Positions 1 to 8,972 of a stretch of DNA of 64,000 nt are shown piece after piece. Below the pieces are notes generated by a model that ran no database searches, had not been told where the DNA came from, and saw only the letters and a program-made list of their open reading frames with translations. How positions within the stretch are numbered: position 1 is the stretch's first letter; the number at the start of each line of letters is the position of its first letter. The position numbers and the translations under genes are program-made. Source of the DNA: Lachnospiraceae bacterium G41 (lineage in GTDB: Bacteria; Bacillota; Clostridia; Lachnospirales; Lachnospiraceae); the NCBI GenBank assembly GCA_900100245.1, contig FNEU01000001.1, positions 62,001 through 126,000 on the forward strand, in the 5' to 3' direction.

Positions 1-2432
1 CAATATGTATCAAATATCTGATCAATAATCGTAAATTTAGAAAGCTTTGAAGGATCAAGTGTCTTTTCGTTAAAGAGAACACTCTGTGTTTCCTTAACCT
101 TTGGCTCTCTCTTGCCCGGAGAATTGAATCTGTCAACTTTCTTAAAGATATTGTCTACATTTTCAATCTTAGGAGAAACTGCTTCGTCATCTGTATCTTT
201 GTCAAAATCTTTTACTCTGAAAGTAAATTTGGATTTTTTAGGAGCTTCTTCATCAGACTTTATAGGTGCGATGTCATCATTTAATACTGAGTATTTCTTA
301 TCTGTATCTTTTAGTCTGTCTGCATCATCTTCCTTGGACTTTTCTCCTACGCGGTCGATAATATCTGCTTTTCTCTCCCATTTGAAATCCATGAAAGCAT
401 CATTTGAATCATCTTCAGCTTCATCGGTAACAAATGTATTCTCGGGAATATCGCTTAATTTAACGATCATACCCTTGTTTTCCTGCTCGATTTCGCTTTC
501 TTCCTTGTTTTCGATGGAAGCAAGCCATTCCTCGAACATATTAACGGGAGCTGCCTGCTCTTCTACTGCTTCAGGAGCAGCTTCTTCAACGTTTGCTTCA
601 ATTTGAGGCTGAGGATTTTCTGCAGTTGCTTGGGCGGGAATTTCTTCATTCGCCTCTTCTTCCTTGGCAAAGATATCTTTCTTAAATAAAGCAGAACCGT
701 GCGAACCTGTATCTGCAGGCTTTTCTTCTTCGGTTTCTTTCTTTTCGGCTGCAATTCTGTTCTTAAGTAATGCAGAACCTCTGGTACCGTCCTTATCTAC
801 ATAATCATCAGCTGTTTCTTTATGAGAACCGATTCTTGTAGTAAGAAGTGATGAGCCGTGTGAAGAAGCATCATAAGAACCTTCGTCCTTAATATTTCCT
901 TCGGACTCTGCGAAAGACGTAACTTTGTTAAAGGATGTCTTTTCACCGGCTAATGTACTCTTAGGCGCTTCAGCCGTTGTATCTTTTGTAAGGAAATCGT
1001 AATTGGGACTGTCCTTTTTAATTACAACATTCTTGGGTGCCTCAGCGGTCGTATCGTTTCTTAAGAAATCATAATCATCCTTAGGCGCTTCGGTTTCGGC
1101 AACTGCTTCTTTTACCTCTTCTGCAGTTTCCTCATTCTCTTCAACGTCGTTCTTCATACGTTCTTCAAACTTGTCGTATTTAGACTTGTAAGGAATCGTT
1201 GTGATATGATTCATAAATTCATTGTTGGGCTTGTCTTTCTTTTCTTCAAACTCAACAGTGAATTCTTTTGATTTGTCATTCTGAGCATAGGCTTCGGATT
1301 CGGCAGCGGTCATATTGTTAACGCCCTTCTTGCCGTCATAGCCTTTTTGTACTACAAGGTCACCCTTCTTGAAATTCTTTTCAAAAGGTTCGGGAGCTCT
1401 TTCAAGAGGCTTTTCTTCTTCCTTGAACTTAAACGCACTCGGAATAAGCTCATTCTTTGTAAGAGCTTCACTGATTGTCTTATTTAAAATCTCAACGAGG
1501 AATTCTCCGTTTGTAATTCTAACTTCACTCTTTGCGGGATGAACATTTACGTCGATTCCGAAAGGATCGAGATCTATAAACAGAACAACAAAAGGAAACT
1601 TATGCTGCATCAGGAAATTGCGGTATCCTTCTTCAATTCCTCTTGTAACATAATCATTCTTGATATATCTGCCGTTTATAAAATAATATTCTCCGGATCT
1701 GGAAGGACGGCATAAATCAGGCTTTGAAATATAGCCCTGAATCTTTATGAAATCATCCTCATAATCCAAAGGAATAAGACCCTCGTGAATTTCTTTTCCG
1801 AAGAGTCTGAAAATAACGTCCTTAAGATTGCCTGAACCGTTAGTCTGAATCTTAACCTGACCGTTTACAAGAAGCTGGAAGGCAATAGAAGGATTGGAAA
1901 GAACAAGTTCTTCCATCATTTCAATAATCTTCGTAGCTTCGGACGAAGGTGAATTTAAGAATTTTTTACGAGCGGGAACATTAAAGAATAAATCTTTTAC
2001 GATAATTGTCGTACCTTCGGGAGCGCCTGTTTTAATCATCTCAATTACGCTGCCGCAGTCAAGATTAATTTTGGTGCCCATTAAATCTGTTTTGGTACGG
2101 GTAATCATCTCGGTATGAGAAACGGAAGCGATACTTGCCAAAGCCTCGCCTCTGAATCCTAATGTACTTAGGAAGAATAAGTCTTCGCTTGATACAATTT
2201 TACTTGTAGCATGACGAAGAAAAGCTGTCGGAACGTCTTCATATGAAATTCCGCAACCGTCATCTGTAACCCTGATATAATCGATACCGCCGCCTTTTAT
2301 CTCAACGGAAATGTTTTTTGAACCCGCGTCAATCGCGTTCTCAACAAGTTCCTTGACAACGTTCACCGGTCTCTCGATTACTTCCCCCGCAGCAATCTTG
2401 TTAATAGTAAGATTATCAAGAATTCTGATCAT
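1..2432 (-). CDS. mutL: DNA mismatch repair protein MutL, C-terminus beyond left edge
   Basis: MutL couples MutS mismatch recognition to strand incision. The frame is open from an ATG at 2432 to base 1 (810 codons, no stop in the window). GHKL ATPase motifs are clear near the N-terminus: ELVENAIDAGS (about residues 28-38), DDGCGI (57-62) and GFRGEAL (92-98). The N-terminal domain ends near residue 330. An acidic, low-complexity linker follows to about residue 795, and the last visible residues (FTIIDQIFDTY) match the start of the C-terminal dimerisation/endonuclease domain. Bacillus MutL is about 630 residues with a linker of roughly 100, so this linker is extraordinarily long. It holds short repeats (YDFL..DTTAEAPK twice; (H/R)GS(A/S)L three times). 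The start overlaps the mutS stop as ATGA, so translation is probably coupled. Identity is certain; total length is not visible. Confidence 0.95.
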   Translation of the reverse strand, partial: MIRILDNLTINKIAAGEVIERPVNVVKELVENAIDAGSKNISVEIKGGGIDYIRVTDDGCGISYEDVPTAFLRHATSKIVSSEDLFFLSTLGFRGEALASIASVSHTEMITRTKTDLMGTKINLDCGSVIEMIKTGAPEGTTIIVKDLFFNVPARKKFLNSPSSEATKIIEMMEELVLSNPSIAFQLLVNGQVKIQTNGSGNLKDVIFRLFGKEIHEGLIPLDYEDDFIKIQGYISKPDLCRPSRSGEYYFINGRYIKNDYVTRGIEEGYRNFLMQHKFPFVVLFIDLDPFGIDVNVHPAKSEVRITNGEFLVEILNKTISEALTKNELIPSAFKFKEEEKPLERAPEPFEKNFKKGDLVVQKGYDGKKGVNNMTAAESEAYAQNDKSKEFTVEFEEKKDKPNNEFMNHITTIPYKSKYDKFEERMKNDVEENEETAEEVKEAVAETEAPKDDYDFLRNDTTAEAPKNVVIKKDSPNYDFLTKDTTAEAPKSTLAGEKTSFNKVTSFAESEGNIKDEGSYDASSHGSSLLTTRIGSHKETADDYVDKDGTRGSALLKNRIAAEKKETEEEKPADTGSHGSALFKKDIFAKEEEANEEIPAQATAENPQPQIEANVEEAAPEAVEEQAAPVNMFEEWLASIENKEESEIEQENKGMIVKLSDIPENTFVTDEAEDDSNDAFMDFKWERKADIIDRVGEKSKEDDADRLKDTDKKYSVLNDDIAPIKSDEEAPKKSKFTFRVKDFDKDTDDEAVSPKIENVDNIFKKVDRFNSPGKREPKVKETQSVLFNEKTLDPSKLSKFTIIDQIFDTY

Positions 2433-5113
2433 AGTTTTATCCTATTTTTGCATTTACATTGTAGCCTGTATAAAGTGTTTAACCCGTCAAGAGGAGTCAT
2501 GTTTGTAACATCGATTTCCTCAATCTCTTTTATTATATCAGAATCTGACGTCATGTCCAATAGAGTTAACTGACCTAAATCAACTTCGTCGTAATTTTTT
2601 TGCTTTTTTTTCGTCATATTTGGACTAATTGTGACGATATCTTGCATTTTATCGATAATATCGTTCTCGGAAAGCTTCGATAAAATGTCTTTCGCACGTT
2701 CAATTACCATATCCGGAACGCCTGCAAGCTTGGCAACCTGAATACCGTAACTTCGATCCGTACCGCCTTTTATAATTTTCCTTAAGAAAATAATATCGTC
2801 GCCCTCTTCCTGAACGGCTATGCAGTAATTGTTTACGTTCGGAATTTTACCCTCTAATTCAGTCAATTCATGGTAATGCGTGGCAAATAATGTTTTTGCT
2901 CCTAAAAGTTTCTGGTTTGCAATATGCTCAATTACAGCCCATGCAATCGACAAACCGTCGAGTGTAGATGTTCCTCGACCGATTTCATCAAGGATTAAAA
3001 GTGAATCCTTGGTGGCATTTCTGAGAATATTGGAAACTTCATTCATTTCAATCATGAATGTAGACTGCCCGCTCGCCAGATCGTCCGATGCTCCGACTCT
3101 CGTAAATATCCTGTCGCATACACAGATACTTGCTTCTTTTGCCGGTACGAAACTTCCTATCTGAGCCATTAATACAATAAGCGCAGTCTGTCTCATATAA
3201 GTCGATTTACCAGCCATATTGGGGCCTGTAATAATCGAAATATTATTCTTTTTATTGTCTAAAATCGTATCGTTTGGAATAAACTGATTATCCGGAACCA
3301 TCTTTTCAACTACGGGATGACGGCCTTCTTTGATATTAATCGAGCCTTTTTCGTTAATCGAAGGTCTGACATATCTGTTTGTCTCTGCTACATACGCCAA
3401 AGAGCATAAAACATCAAGATAAGCCATCGCCTTGGCCGTTTTCTGAATACGCAGAAGGTTTTCTTCGATGTAGACGCGTATTTCCTCAAATAAGTCGTAT
3501 TCGAGGCTGCAGAGCTTATCCTGTGCGTTTAAAATGGTATCTTCTAATTCTTTAAGTTTCTCCGTTGTATATCTTTCGGCATTTGATAAAGTCTGTTTTC
3601 TGATATAATCCGCAGGAACCATATCAATAAATGATTTTGAAACTTCAAGATAATAACCGAATACTTTATTATATTTAACTTTTAAAGTCTTAATTCCGGT
3701 TTTCTCTTTTTCTTCGGATTCAAGATTTGCAAGCCAGTTCTTGCCTTCGGACTTTGAAACTCTTAAATAATCAACGCCCTCGTTGTATCCGTTCTTAATA
3801 ATACCGCCTTCTCTTACAGAGAAAGGAGGATCTTCTTCGATTGCTTTATCAATCTTTTCAAATATATCGATTAATGGGTCGATATCGTCGAATATCTTTT
3901 TTATGAGGGGAACATCACAATTCATGATTGCTTTTTTGATATAAGGTACCATTCTTAAGGATTCTTTTATGGCAATCATATCCTTGGGATTTAAAGTTTT
4001 GTAACTTACCTTTGCAAGCAGTCTTTCAAGGTCGTATACGGGATTTAAACATTCCCTGATTTCTTCCCTTACGATGATTTCGCTGTAAAGATATTCGACC
4101 GCATCAAGACGCTCAATTATCATATCTTTATTGACCAGCGGCTGTTGAGTCATGCTTCGAAGAGTTCTTGCACCCATGGCGGTTTTTGTTTTATCAAGAA
4201 CCCATAAAAGAGAGCCCCATTTCTGCTTGTCTCTCATCGTTTCTGTCAATTCAAGATTACGTCTGGTCGCATTGTCGATTACCATATAAACGCCGTTTGA
4301 TGTAGGAGTTAAAGTGGTAATATGATTAAGCGAAATCATCTGTGTCTCGTTTAAATACATTAAAAGAGAACCTGCTGCAATTACGCCGAGTTCGTAATCA
4401 TCTATGCCCATTCCTATAAGAGAATGAACCTTAAAATGCTTTAAAAGCGTCTTCTTGCAATTGTTTTCTTCGAAGTGATAATCATCAAGACAGGAAACCT
4501 GTGTACCGATTTTGCTTCTTAAATCTTCTATATCAAGCCCTGCGGATAAAAACTGCGAATTGCAGATTATCTCGGCGGGTTTGTATTTAAAGATTTCATC
4601 ATAAAGATTTTTAATACCCGAAATTTCGGACAAATAAAAATCACCTGTAGTTACATCACATACAGAAAAGCCGATATTGTTCATGTAAATAAAAACAGAC
4701 ATAAGATAATTATTTCTGTTTTCATCAAGTGACATTGAATCAATATTGGTTCCCGGCGTAACTATACGGGTGACTTCTCTTTTAACAAGGCCTTTTGCAA
4801 GCTTAGGGTCTTCAACCTGCTCGCAAATGGCTACTTTATAACCGTTTTCGATTAATTTTGTAATATAAGGCTCTACGGAATGAAAAGGAACTCCGCACAT
4901 CGGAGCTCTGTCTTCAAGACCGCAGTTTTTGCCTGTTAATGTGATTTCAAGAACCTTGGAAGCTATTAATGCATCATCAAAAAACATCTCGTAGAAATCT
5001 CCGAGACGGTAAAAAAGAATACAGTCTTTATATTGTTCTTTTGTTTCAAGGTATTTCTGCATCATCGGTGAAAGTGCCGAGATGTTTTTCATTACCTCAT
5101 CATATGATGACAT
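2429..5113 (-). CDS. mutS: DNA mismatch repair protein MutS
   Basis: MutS is the mismatch recognition ATPase. At 894 residues it is of normal size. The mismatch-wedging FYE motif is at residues 40-42 (GDFYEMF). The ABC-type ATPase domain has Walker A GPNMAGKST at 630-638, Walker B LLILDEIGRGTS near 705-716 and the histidine switch ATHYHEL near 744. The C-terminus carries a short acidic linker and helical tail as in other Firmicutes MutS. The ATG at 5113 has GGGGAG a few bases upstream, inside the 24-bp gap after miaB. The stop overlaps the mutL start (ATGA), so miaB-mutS-mutL is probably one transcript. Confidence 0.98.
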   Translation of the reverse strand: MSSYDEVMKNISALSPMMQKYLETKEQYKDCILFYRLGDFYEMFFDDALIASKVLEITLTGKNCGLEDRAPMCGVPFHSVEPYITKLIENGYKVAICEQVEDPKLAKGLVKREVTRIVTPGTNIDSMSLDENRNNYLMSVFIYMNNIGFSVCDVTTGDFYLSEISGIKNLYDEIFKYKPAEIICNSQFLSAGLDIEDLRSKIGTQVSCLDDYHFEENNCKKTLLKHFKVHSLIGMGIDDYELGVIAAGSLLMYLNETQMISLNHITTLTPTSNGVYMVIDNATRRNLELTETMRDKQKWGSLLWVLDKTKTAMGARTLRSMTQQPLVNKDMIIERLDAVEYLYSEIIVREEIRECLNPVYDLERLLAKVSYKTLNPKDMIAIKESLRMVPYIKKAIMNCDVPLIKKIFDDIDPLIDIFEKIDKAIEEDPPFSVREGGIIKNGYNEGVDYLRVSKSEGKNWLANLESEEKEKTGIKTLKVKYNKVFGYYLEVSKSFIDMVPADYIRKQTLSNAERYTTEKLKELEDTILNAQDKLCSLEYDLFEEIRVYIEENLLRIQKTAKAMAYLDVLCSLAYVAETNRYVRPSINEKGSINIKEGRHPVVEKMVPDNQFIPNDTILDNKKNNISIITGPNMAGKSTYMRQTALIVLMAQIGSFVPAKEASICVCDRIFTRVGASDDLASGQSTFMIEMNEVSNILRNATKDSLLILDEIGRGTSTLDGLSIAWAVIEHIANQKLLGAKTLFATHYHELTELEGKIPNVNNYCIAVQEEGDDIIFLRKIIKGGTDRSYGIQVAKLAGVPDMVIERAKDILSKLSENDIIDKMQDIVTISPNMTKKKQKNYDEVDLGQLTLLDMTSDSDIIKEIEEIDVTNMTPLDGLNTLYRLQCKCKNRIKL

Positions 5114-5137
5114 ATTAACTCCCCAAAAGGTTTAGCT

Positions 5138-6604
5138 TTAAACCATTTCTCCGAAATAATAAAATCCTTTGCATTCAAGGCATTTGACATTAACTATCTT
5201 ACCGATTAAATCTGTATTGCCTTTAAAATGCACGATTGTATTGTTTTCAAGTCTTCCTGTCAGAAGGCTTTCATCCTGCTTATTTACTTCCTCAACCAGT
5301 ACTGGTAAGGTCTGACCTTCAATTTTTACAACCTGTTCTCTGGCTGTTTCCTGAACGCATTTAAGAACTCGGTCAAACTGTTCTTTTACGAATTCTTCCG
5401 ATACCTGAGGCATATCGGCCGCAGGCGTGCCTGTTCTTTTTGAATATATAAAAGTAAATGCGTTGTCAAATCCGACTTTTTTAATTACATCGATTGTATC
5501 GTCGACATCTTCCTTTGTTTCTCCCGGGAAACCAACGATAATATCGGTTGTAATCGAAATATCAGGTATTTCACGCCTTATTTTAAGTGCAAGATCAAGA
5601 TATTTTTCTTTGTCATAAACACGATTCATCTTCTTTAAAATCCTTGAACTTCCGGACTGAAGAGGCAAATGAATGTGATGACAAATCTTCTTTGAATTCT
5701 TAATTACTTCAATAAGCTCGTCGGATAAATCTTTTGGATGAGAAGTCATAAATCTGATTCTCTCAAGCCCTTCTATCTTTTCAACTCTTCTTAAAAGTTC
5801 AGCAAAAGATATAGGATTTTCAAGGTTTTTGCCATATGAATTTACATTCTGGCCCAAGAGCATTATTTCGATAACGCCGTCTTTTACGAGGTTTTCAATC
5901 TCTTTTATGATCTCATCTGCTTCTCTGCTTCTCTCTCTGCCACGAACATAAGGAACTATGCAGTAAGTACAGAAATTGTTGCAGCCAAACATTATATTAA
6001 CGCCTGATTTGTAAGGATATTTTCTGTCTACGGGAAGATTTTCGCAGATTACTTTTGTTTCATTCCAGTGGCTTACGATTGTATTGCCTTTCTTGTAAAG
6101 GTTAGCGTCGGAATCATCGAAATCCTTATTTTCGATACCTTCGTAAACATAAAAGAGATACTCTGCAAATCTGTAAATATTATGCGTTCCAAAGATAAGA
6201 TCTACAAAGCCGTAGCTTGTACAGAGTTTTTCTATTACACATTCTTCCTGAGTCATACAGCCGCAAAGAACAACCTTCATATCCGGGTTCTGCTTTTTAA
6301 AAGTTGAAAGTCTGCCGAGTCTTCCGTAAACCTTCTGATTGGCATTATCTCTGACCGAACATGTGTTATAAACTGTTAAATCTGCGTTTTCGTCTTCGAT
6401 TACGGTAAATCCCGCAGACTTCAAAATGCCCGAGATTTTTTCGGAATCCCTGGCATTCATCTGACAACCGAATGTTTCAACGCAAGCGGTTATATCTCTT
6501 TTCTTTTGTACTTTTAAATCGGCAACAACTTTTTTAAGAAGTTCGAGATATTTATATTGTCTTTCGAGTTCTTCTTTGTTATCGCAAGTTTCAAACTGAT
6601 TCAT
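5138..6604 (-). CDS. miaB: tRNA-2-methylthio-N6-dimethylallyladenosine synthase MiaB
   Basis: Radical-SAM methylthiotransferase that converts i6A37 to ms2i6A37 in tRNAs reading UNN codons. The N-terminal UPF0004 domain has its three cluster cysteines in TFGCQMN (C47), NTCSVRD (C82) and LCGCM (C116). The radical SAM motif GCNNFCTYC supplies C208, C212 and C215. A TRAM RNA-binding domain forms the last 70 or so residues. The 488-residue length includes an N-terminal extension of about 38 residues before the UPF0004 domain, common in Clostridia. Three bases separate it from upstream proA, and it leads directly into mutS. Confidence 0.96.
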   Translation of the reverse strand: MNQFETCDNKEELERQYKYLELLKKVVADLKVQKKRDITACVETFGCQMNARDSEKISGILKSAGFTVIEDENADLTVYNTCSVRDNANQKVYGRLGRLSTFKKQNPDMKVVLCGCMTQEECVIEKLCTSYGFVDLIFGTHNIYRFAEYLFYVYEGIENKDFDDSDANLYKKGNTIVSHWNETKVICENLPVDRKYPYKSGVNIMFGCNNFCTYCIVPYVRGRERSREADEIIKEIENLVKDGVIEIMLLGQNVNSYGKNLENPISFAELLRRVEKIEGLERIRFMTSHPKDLSDELIEVIKNSKKICHHIHLPLQSGSSRILKKMNRVYDKEKYLDLALKIRREIPDISITTDIIVGFPGETKEDVDDTIDVIKKVGFDNAFTFIYSKRTGTPAADMPQVSEEFVKEQFDRVLKCVQETAREQVVKIEGQTLPVLVEEVNKQDESLLTGRLENNTIVHFKGNTDLIGKIVNVKCLECKGFYYFGEMV

Positions 6605-6607
6605 TAT

Positions 6608-8086
6608 TTAACCTCTGACCTGACCGTTTCCGGTAATCTTATATTTGTATGAGGTTAACTCATTAAGTCCCATAGGTCCTCTGGCATGAAGCTTTTGCGT
6701 GGAAATGCCGATTTCCGCACCAAGGCCGAATTCAAAACCGTCGGTAAATCTCGTGGAAACATTTCTGTATACACATGCTGCATCAACACCCTTTAAGAAC
6801 TTCTCTGCAGTCTCATCATTTTCTGTAATAATACAATCTGAATGTCCTGTGTTATATTTGTTGATATGAGCGATTGCTTCTTCTACCGAATCAACGGTTT
6901 TAACCGAGATAATATAATCAAGATATTCCTTTGCGAAATCTTCTTCGGTAGCATCAACACAGTCGATAACTTCTTTTGTATCCTTATCACCGCGGATTTC
7001 AACATTTTTCTCTTTTAATTTCTTTGCCAATTTAGGAAGAAGTGCTTCTCTTACATCCTTATGAACTACCAAAGATTCGCATGCATTACATACACCGATT
7101 CTCTGAGTTTTTGCGTTGAAAATAATATTTACGGCCATATCGATATCTGCATCTTTATCTACATAAATATGGCAGTTTCCGCTTCCGGTTTCGATAACGG
7201 GAATAGTTGAATTGTTAACTACTGCCTTTATTAAGCCGGCACTTCCTCGGGGAATCAAAACATCAACATACTCATTCATCTTCATAAATTCGGTAGCGGT
7301 TTCTCTGTCTGTTTTTTCAATAAGCTGGATTGCATTTTCATCGATATTGTTCGCTTTTAAAACATCGCGGATAACCTTAGTAATCGCAAGGTTCGAATTA
7401 ATTGCATCTGAACCACCCTTTAAAATGCAGACATTTCCGGACTTAAAAGTCAGTGAAAATGCATCTGCGGTAACATTGGGTCTTGATTCGTAAATAATTC
7501 CGATTACGCCTAAAGGTACACTAACCTTAGTTATATGCATTCCGTTAGCCATAATCTTCGTATCAAGTAATTTATTTAAAGGATCTTCAAGTGCTGCAAC
7601 CTGACGGATGCCTTCGCTGATACCTTCAATTCTCTGTTCTGTCAATAAAAGTCTGTCCAAAAGACCGGCTTTCATATTTTCGGATACACCTTTATCATAA
7701 TCGATTTTATTCTGTGCGATGATGTAATTGCTTTCTTTTATGAGTGTATCTGCAATCAGTAAAAGAACATCATTTCTGGTCTTTTCATCAAGAAGACCGA
7801 TTGTATATTTCGCATTTTTAGCGTTTTTCCCTAATGTTTCAAGATACATGTCATTACCTCTTTGTTCGTTAACTGCCGCATCATGTTTTTCGCCAAGATT
7901 TGTGATGCTTCCGTCAGCTTCTTTTATATCAATGCTGTCAAGCTGTGATTTAAGATTGGCCCTGATATTTGCCACATAAGCCTGACGAAGATTCTTCTGT
8001 TCCTCGGCCTCCTCAGGTGTTAATCCGACATCCTGAGATTTATGATACAGTTCATTTATTCTGTTAATAAGTTTCTCAATTTCCAT
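6608..8086 (-). CDS. proA: DUF896 (YnzC-like) domain fused to glutamate-5-semialdehyde dehydrogenase ProA
   Basis: ProA reduces gamma-glutamyl phosphate to glutamate-5-semialdehyde, the second step of proline synthesis. This protein is 492 residues, against about 415 for ordinary ProA. Residues 1-64 match DUF896/YnzC: RINELYHKS, GLTPEEAEEQ and LRQAYVANIR are the typical two-helix pattern. The canonical ProA begins at Met80 (MYLETLGKNAKNA). The catalytic cysteine lies in RIGVCNACES. The frame is continuous with no frameshift needed. The ATG at 8086 has only a weak GAAG-type ribosome site, whereas Met80 (7849) is preceded at six bases by AGAGGT, so a shorter ProA may also be made. It follows proB by two bases. 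Fusion is seen directly; dual translation is inference. Confidence 0.93.
   Translation of the reverse strand: MEIEKLINRINELYHKSQDVGLTPEEAEEQKNLRQAYVANIRANLKSQLDSIDIKEADGSITNLGEKHDAAVNEQRGNDMYLETLGKNAKNAKYTIGLLDEKTRNDVLLLIADTLIKESNYIIAQNKIDYDKGVSENMKAGLLDRLLLTEQRIEGISEGIRQVAALEDPLNKLLDTKIMANGMHITKVSVPLGVIGIIYESRPNVTADAFSLTFKSGNVCILKGGSDAINSNLAITKVIRDVLKANNIDENAIQLIEKTDRETATEFMKMNEYVDVLIPRGSAGLIKAVVNNSTIPVIETGSGNCHIYVDKDADIDMAVNIIFNAKTQRIGVCNACESLVVHKDVREALLPKLAKKLKEKNVEIRGDKDTKEVIDCVDATEEDFAKEYLDYIISVKTVDSVEEAIAHINKYNTGHSDCIITENDETAEKFLKGVDAACVYRNVSTRFTDGFEFGLGAEIGISTQKLHARGPMGLNELTSYKYKITGNGQVRG
7847..7861 (-). promoter_or_regulatory. Ribosome binding site and second start inside the DUF896-proA frame
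   Basis: On the minus strand AGAGGT, then AATGAC, then ATG lies in frame in the linker between the DUF896 and ProA domains. It is better placed than the site for the annotated start at 8086. It looks like the original proA ribosome site, retained after a stop codon between two genes was lost, and may still produce ProA alone. Confidence 0.55.
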
Positions 8087-8088
8087 TT

Positions 8089-8940
8089 TTATTCTTCACT
8101 TAATTTAGCTACAAAGTCTACAAGTTCGAAATTATCATCCTTATCGGCTACAAAAAGCGTACCGAAATCTCTTCCGTCCATAATTCTGTGAAGGATATGA
8201 ATATCATCGGAATTTGCAATAATCATATCTGCACCGGATTTGGTAACTATCTGGGCTGCATGAATCTTCGTGTTCATACCGCCTGTGCCGATGGATGAAC
8301 CTGTCTCGGCCTTACCCATATTAATGATTTTATCATCGATTTTTTCGACAATACTGATAAATTTCGCATCGGGATTGGTTCTTGGGTTGTCGGAGAAAAG
8401 TCCGTCAATATCTGATAAAAGAATTAAAAGATCAGCTCCGATTAATGATGCAACAATGGCTGAAAGCGTATCGTTATCACCGAATTTGATTTCGAATGTT
8501 GAAATTGTATCGTTTTCATTTACGATCGGGATAACGCCAAGCTCCAACAGCTGTTCAAATGTATTGTGTGCATTAAATCTGTTAAGGTCGTTTGTAATCG
8601 TATCCTTAGTCAAAAGAACCTGAGCACAAACCTGATTGTATTCAGCAAATATCTTCTGATATACCATCATAAGTCTTGCCTGTCCTACAGCGGCACAAGC
8701 CTGCTTTGCAGCGATACTGTGCTTTGCATCTTTAAGATGTAAAGCTCTCTGGCCTACAGATATTGCACCTGAGGATACAAGAATAACATCCTTGCCCATA
8801 TTTCTGATGTTGCAAAGTTCTCTGACTAATGTCTCAAGTCTTGTATAATCAATTCCGCCTGTTTCGGGATGTGTAAGACTTGATGAACCAATCTTAACTA
8901 CAATTCTTTTTTTATCTTTAATAGCTTCTCTGAAATTCAT
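8089..8940 (-). CDS. proB: Glutamate 5-kinase ProB, short form without PUA domain
   Basis: ProB phosphorylates glutamate to gamma-glutamyl phosphate, the first committed step of proline synthesis. The amino-acid kinase fold is complete: VVKIGSSSLT at the N-terminus, LVSSGAISVG, the substrate segment VNENDTIST, FGDNDTLSA, and the nucleotide-binding IGTGGMNTK. It ends at 283 residues without the C-terminal PUA domain of E. coli ProB (367 residues). Forms without PUA are known in other bacteria, so this is a natural short form and not truncation. proA follows at once. Feedback inhibition by proline is likely from family knowledge but not visible here. Confidence 0.96.
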   Translation of the reverse strand: MNFREAIKDKKRIVVKIGSSSLTHPETGGIDYTRLETLVRELCNIRNMGKDVILVSSGAISVGQRALHLKDAKHSIAAKQACAAVGQARLMMVYQKIFAEYNQVCAQVLLTKDTITNDLNRFNAHNTFEQLLELGVIPIVNENDTISTFEIKFGDNDTLSAIVASLIGADLLILLSDIDGLFSDNPRTNPDAKFISIVEKIDDKIINMGKAETGSSIGTGGMNTKIHAAQIVTKSGADMIIANSDDIHILHRIMDGRDFGTLFVADKDDNFELVDFVAKLSEE

Positions 8941-8972
8941 GACTTTCTCCGTTTTGTAGTTTTCCCACTATT

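Noticed and set aside
112-606. Plus-strand open frame of 164 codons
   Set aside because: Lies antisense to the acidic MutL linker; Ser/Phe-rich translation is the mirror of Glu/Lys codons, and there is no ribosome site.
8089-8940. ProB truncated by mutation
   Set aside because: Forms of this length without PUA domain are normal in some bacteria and the kinase domain is complete.
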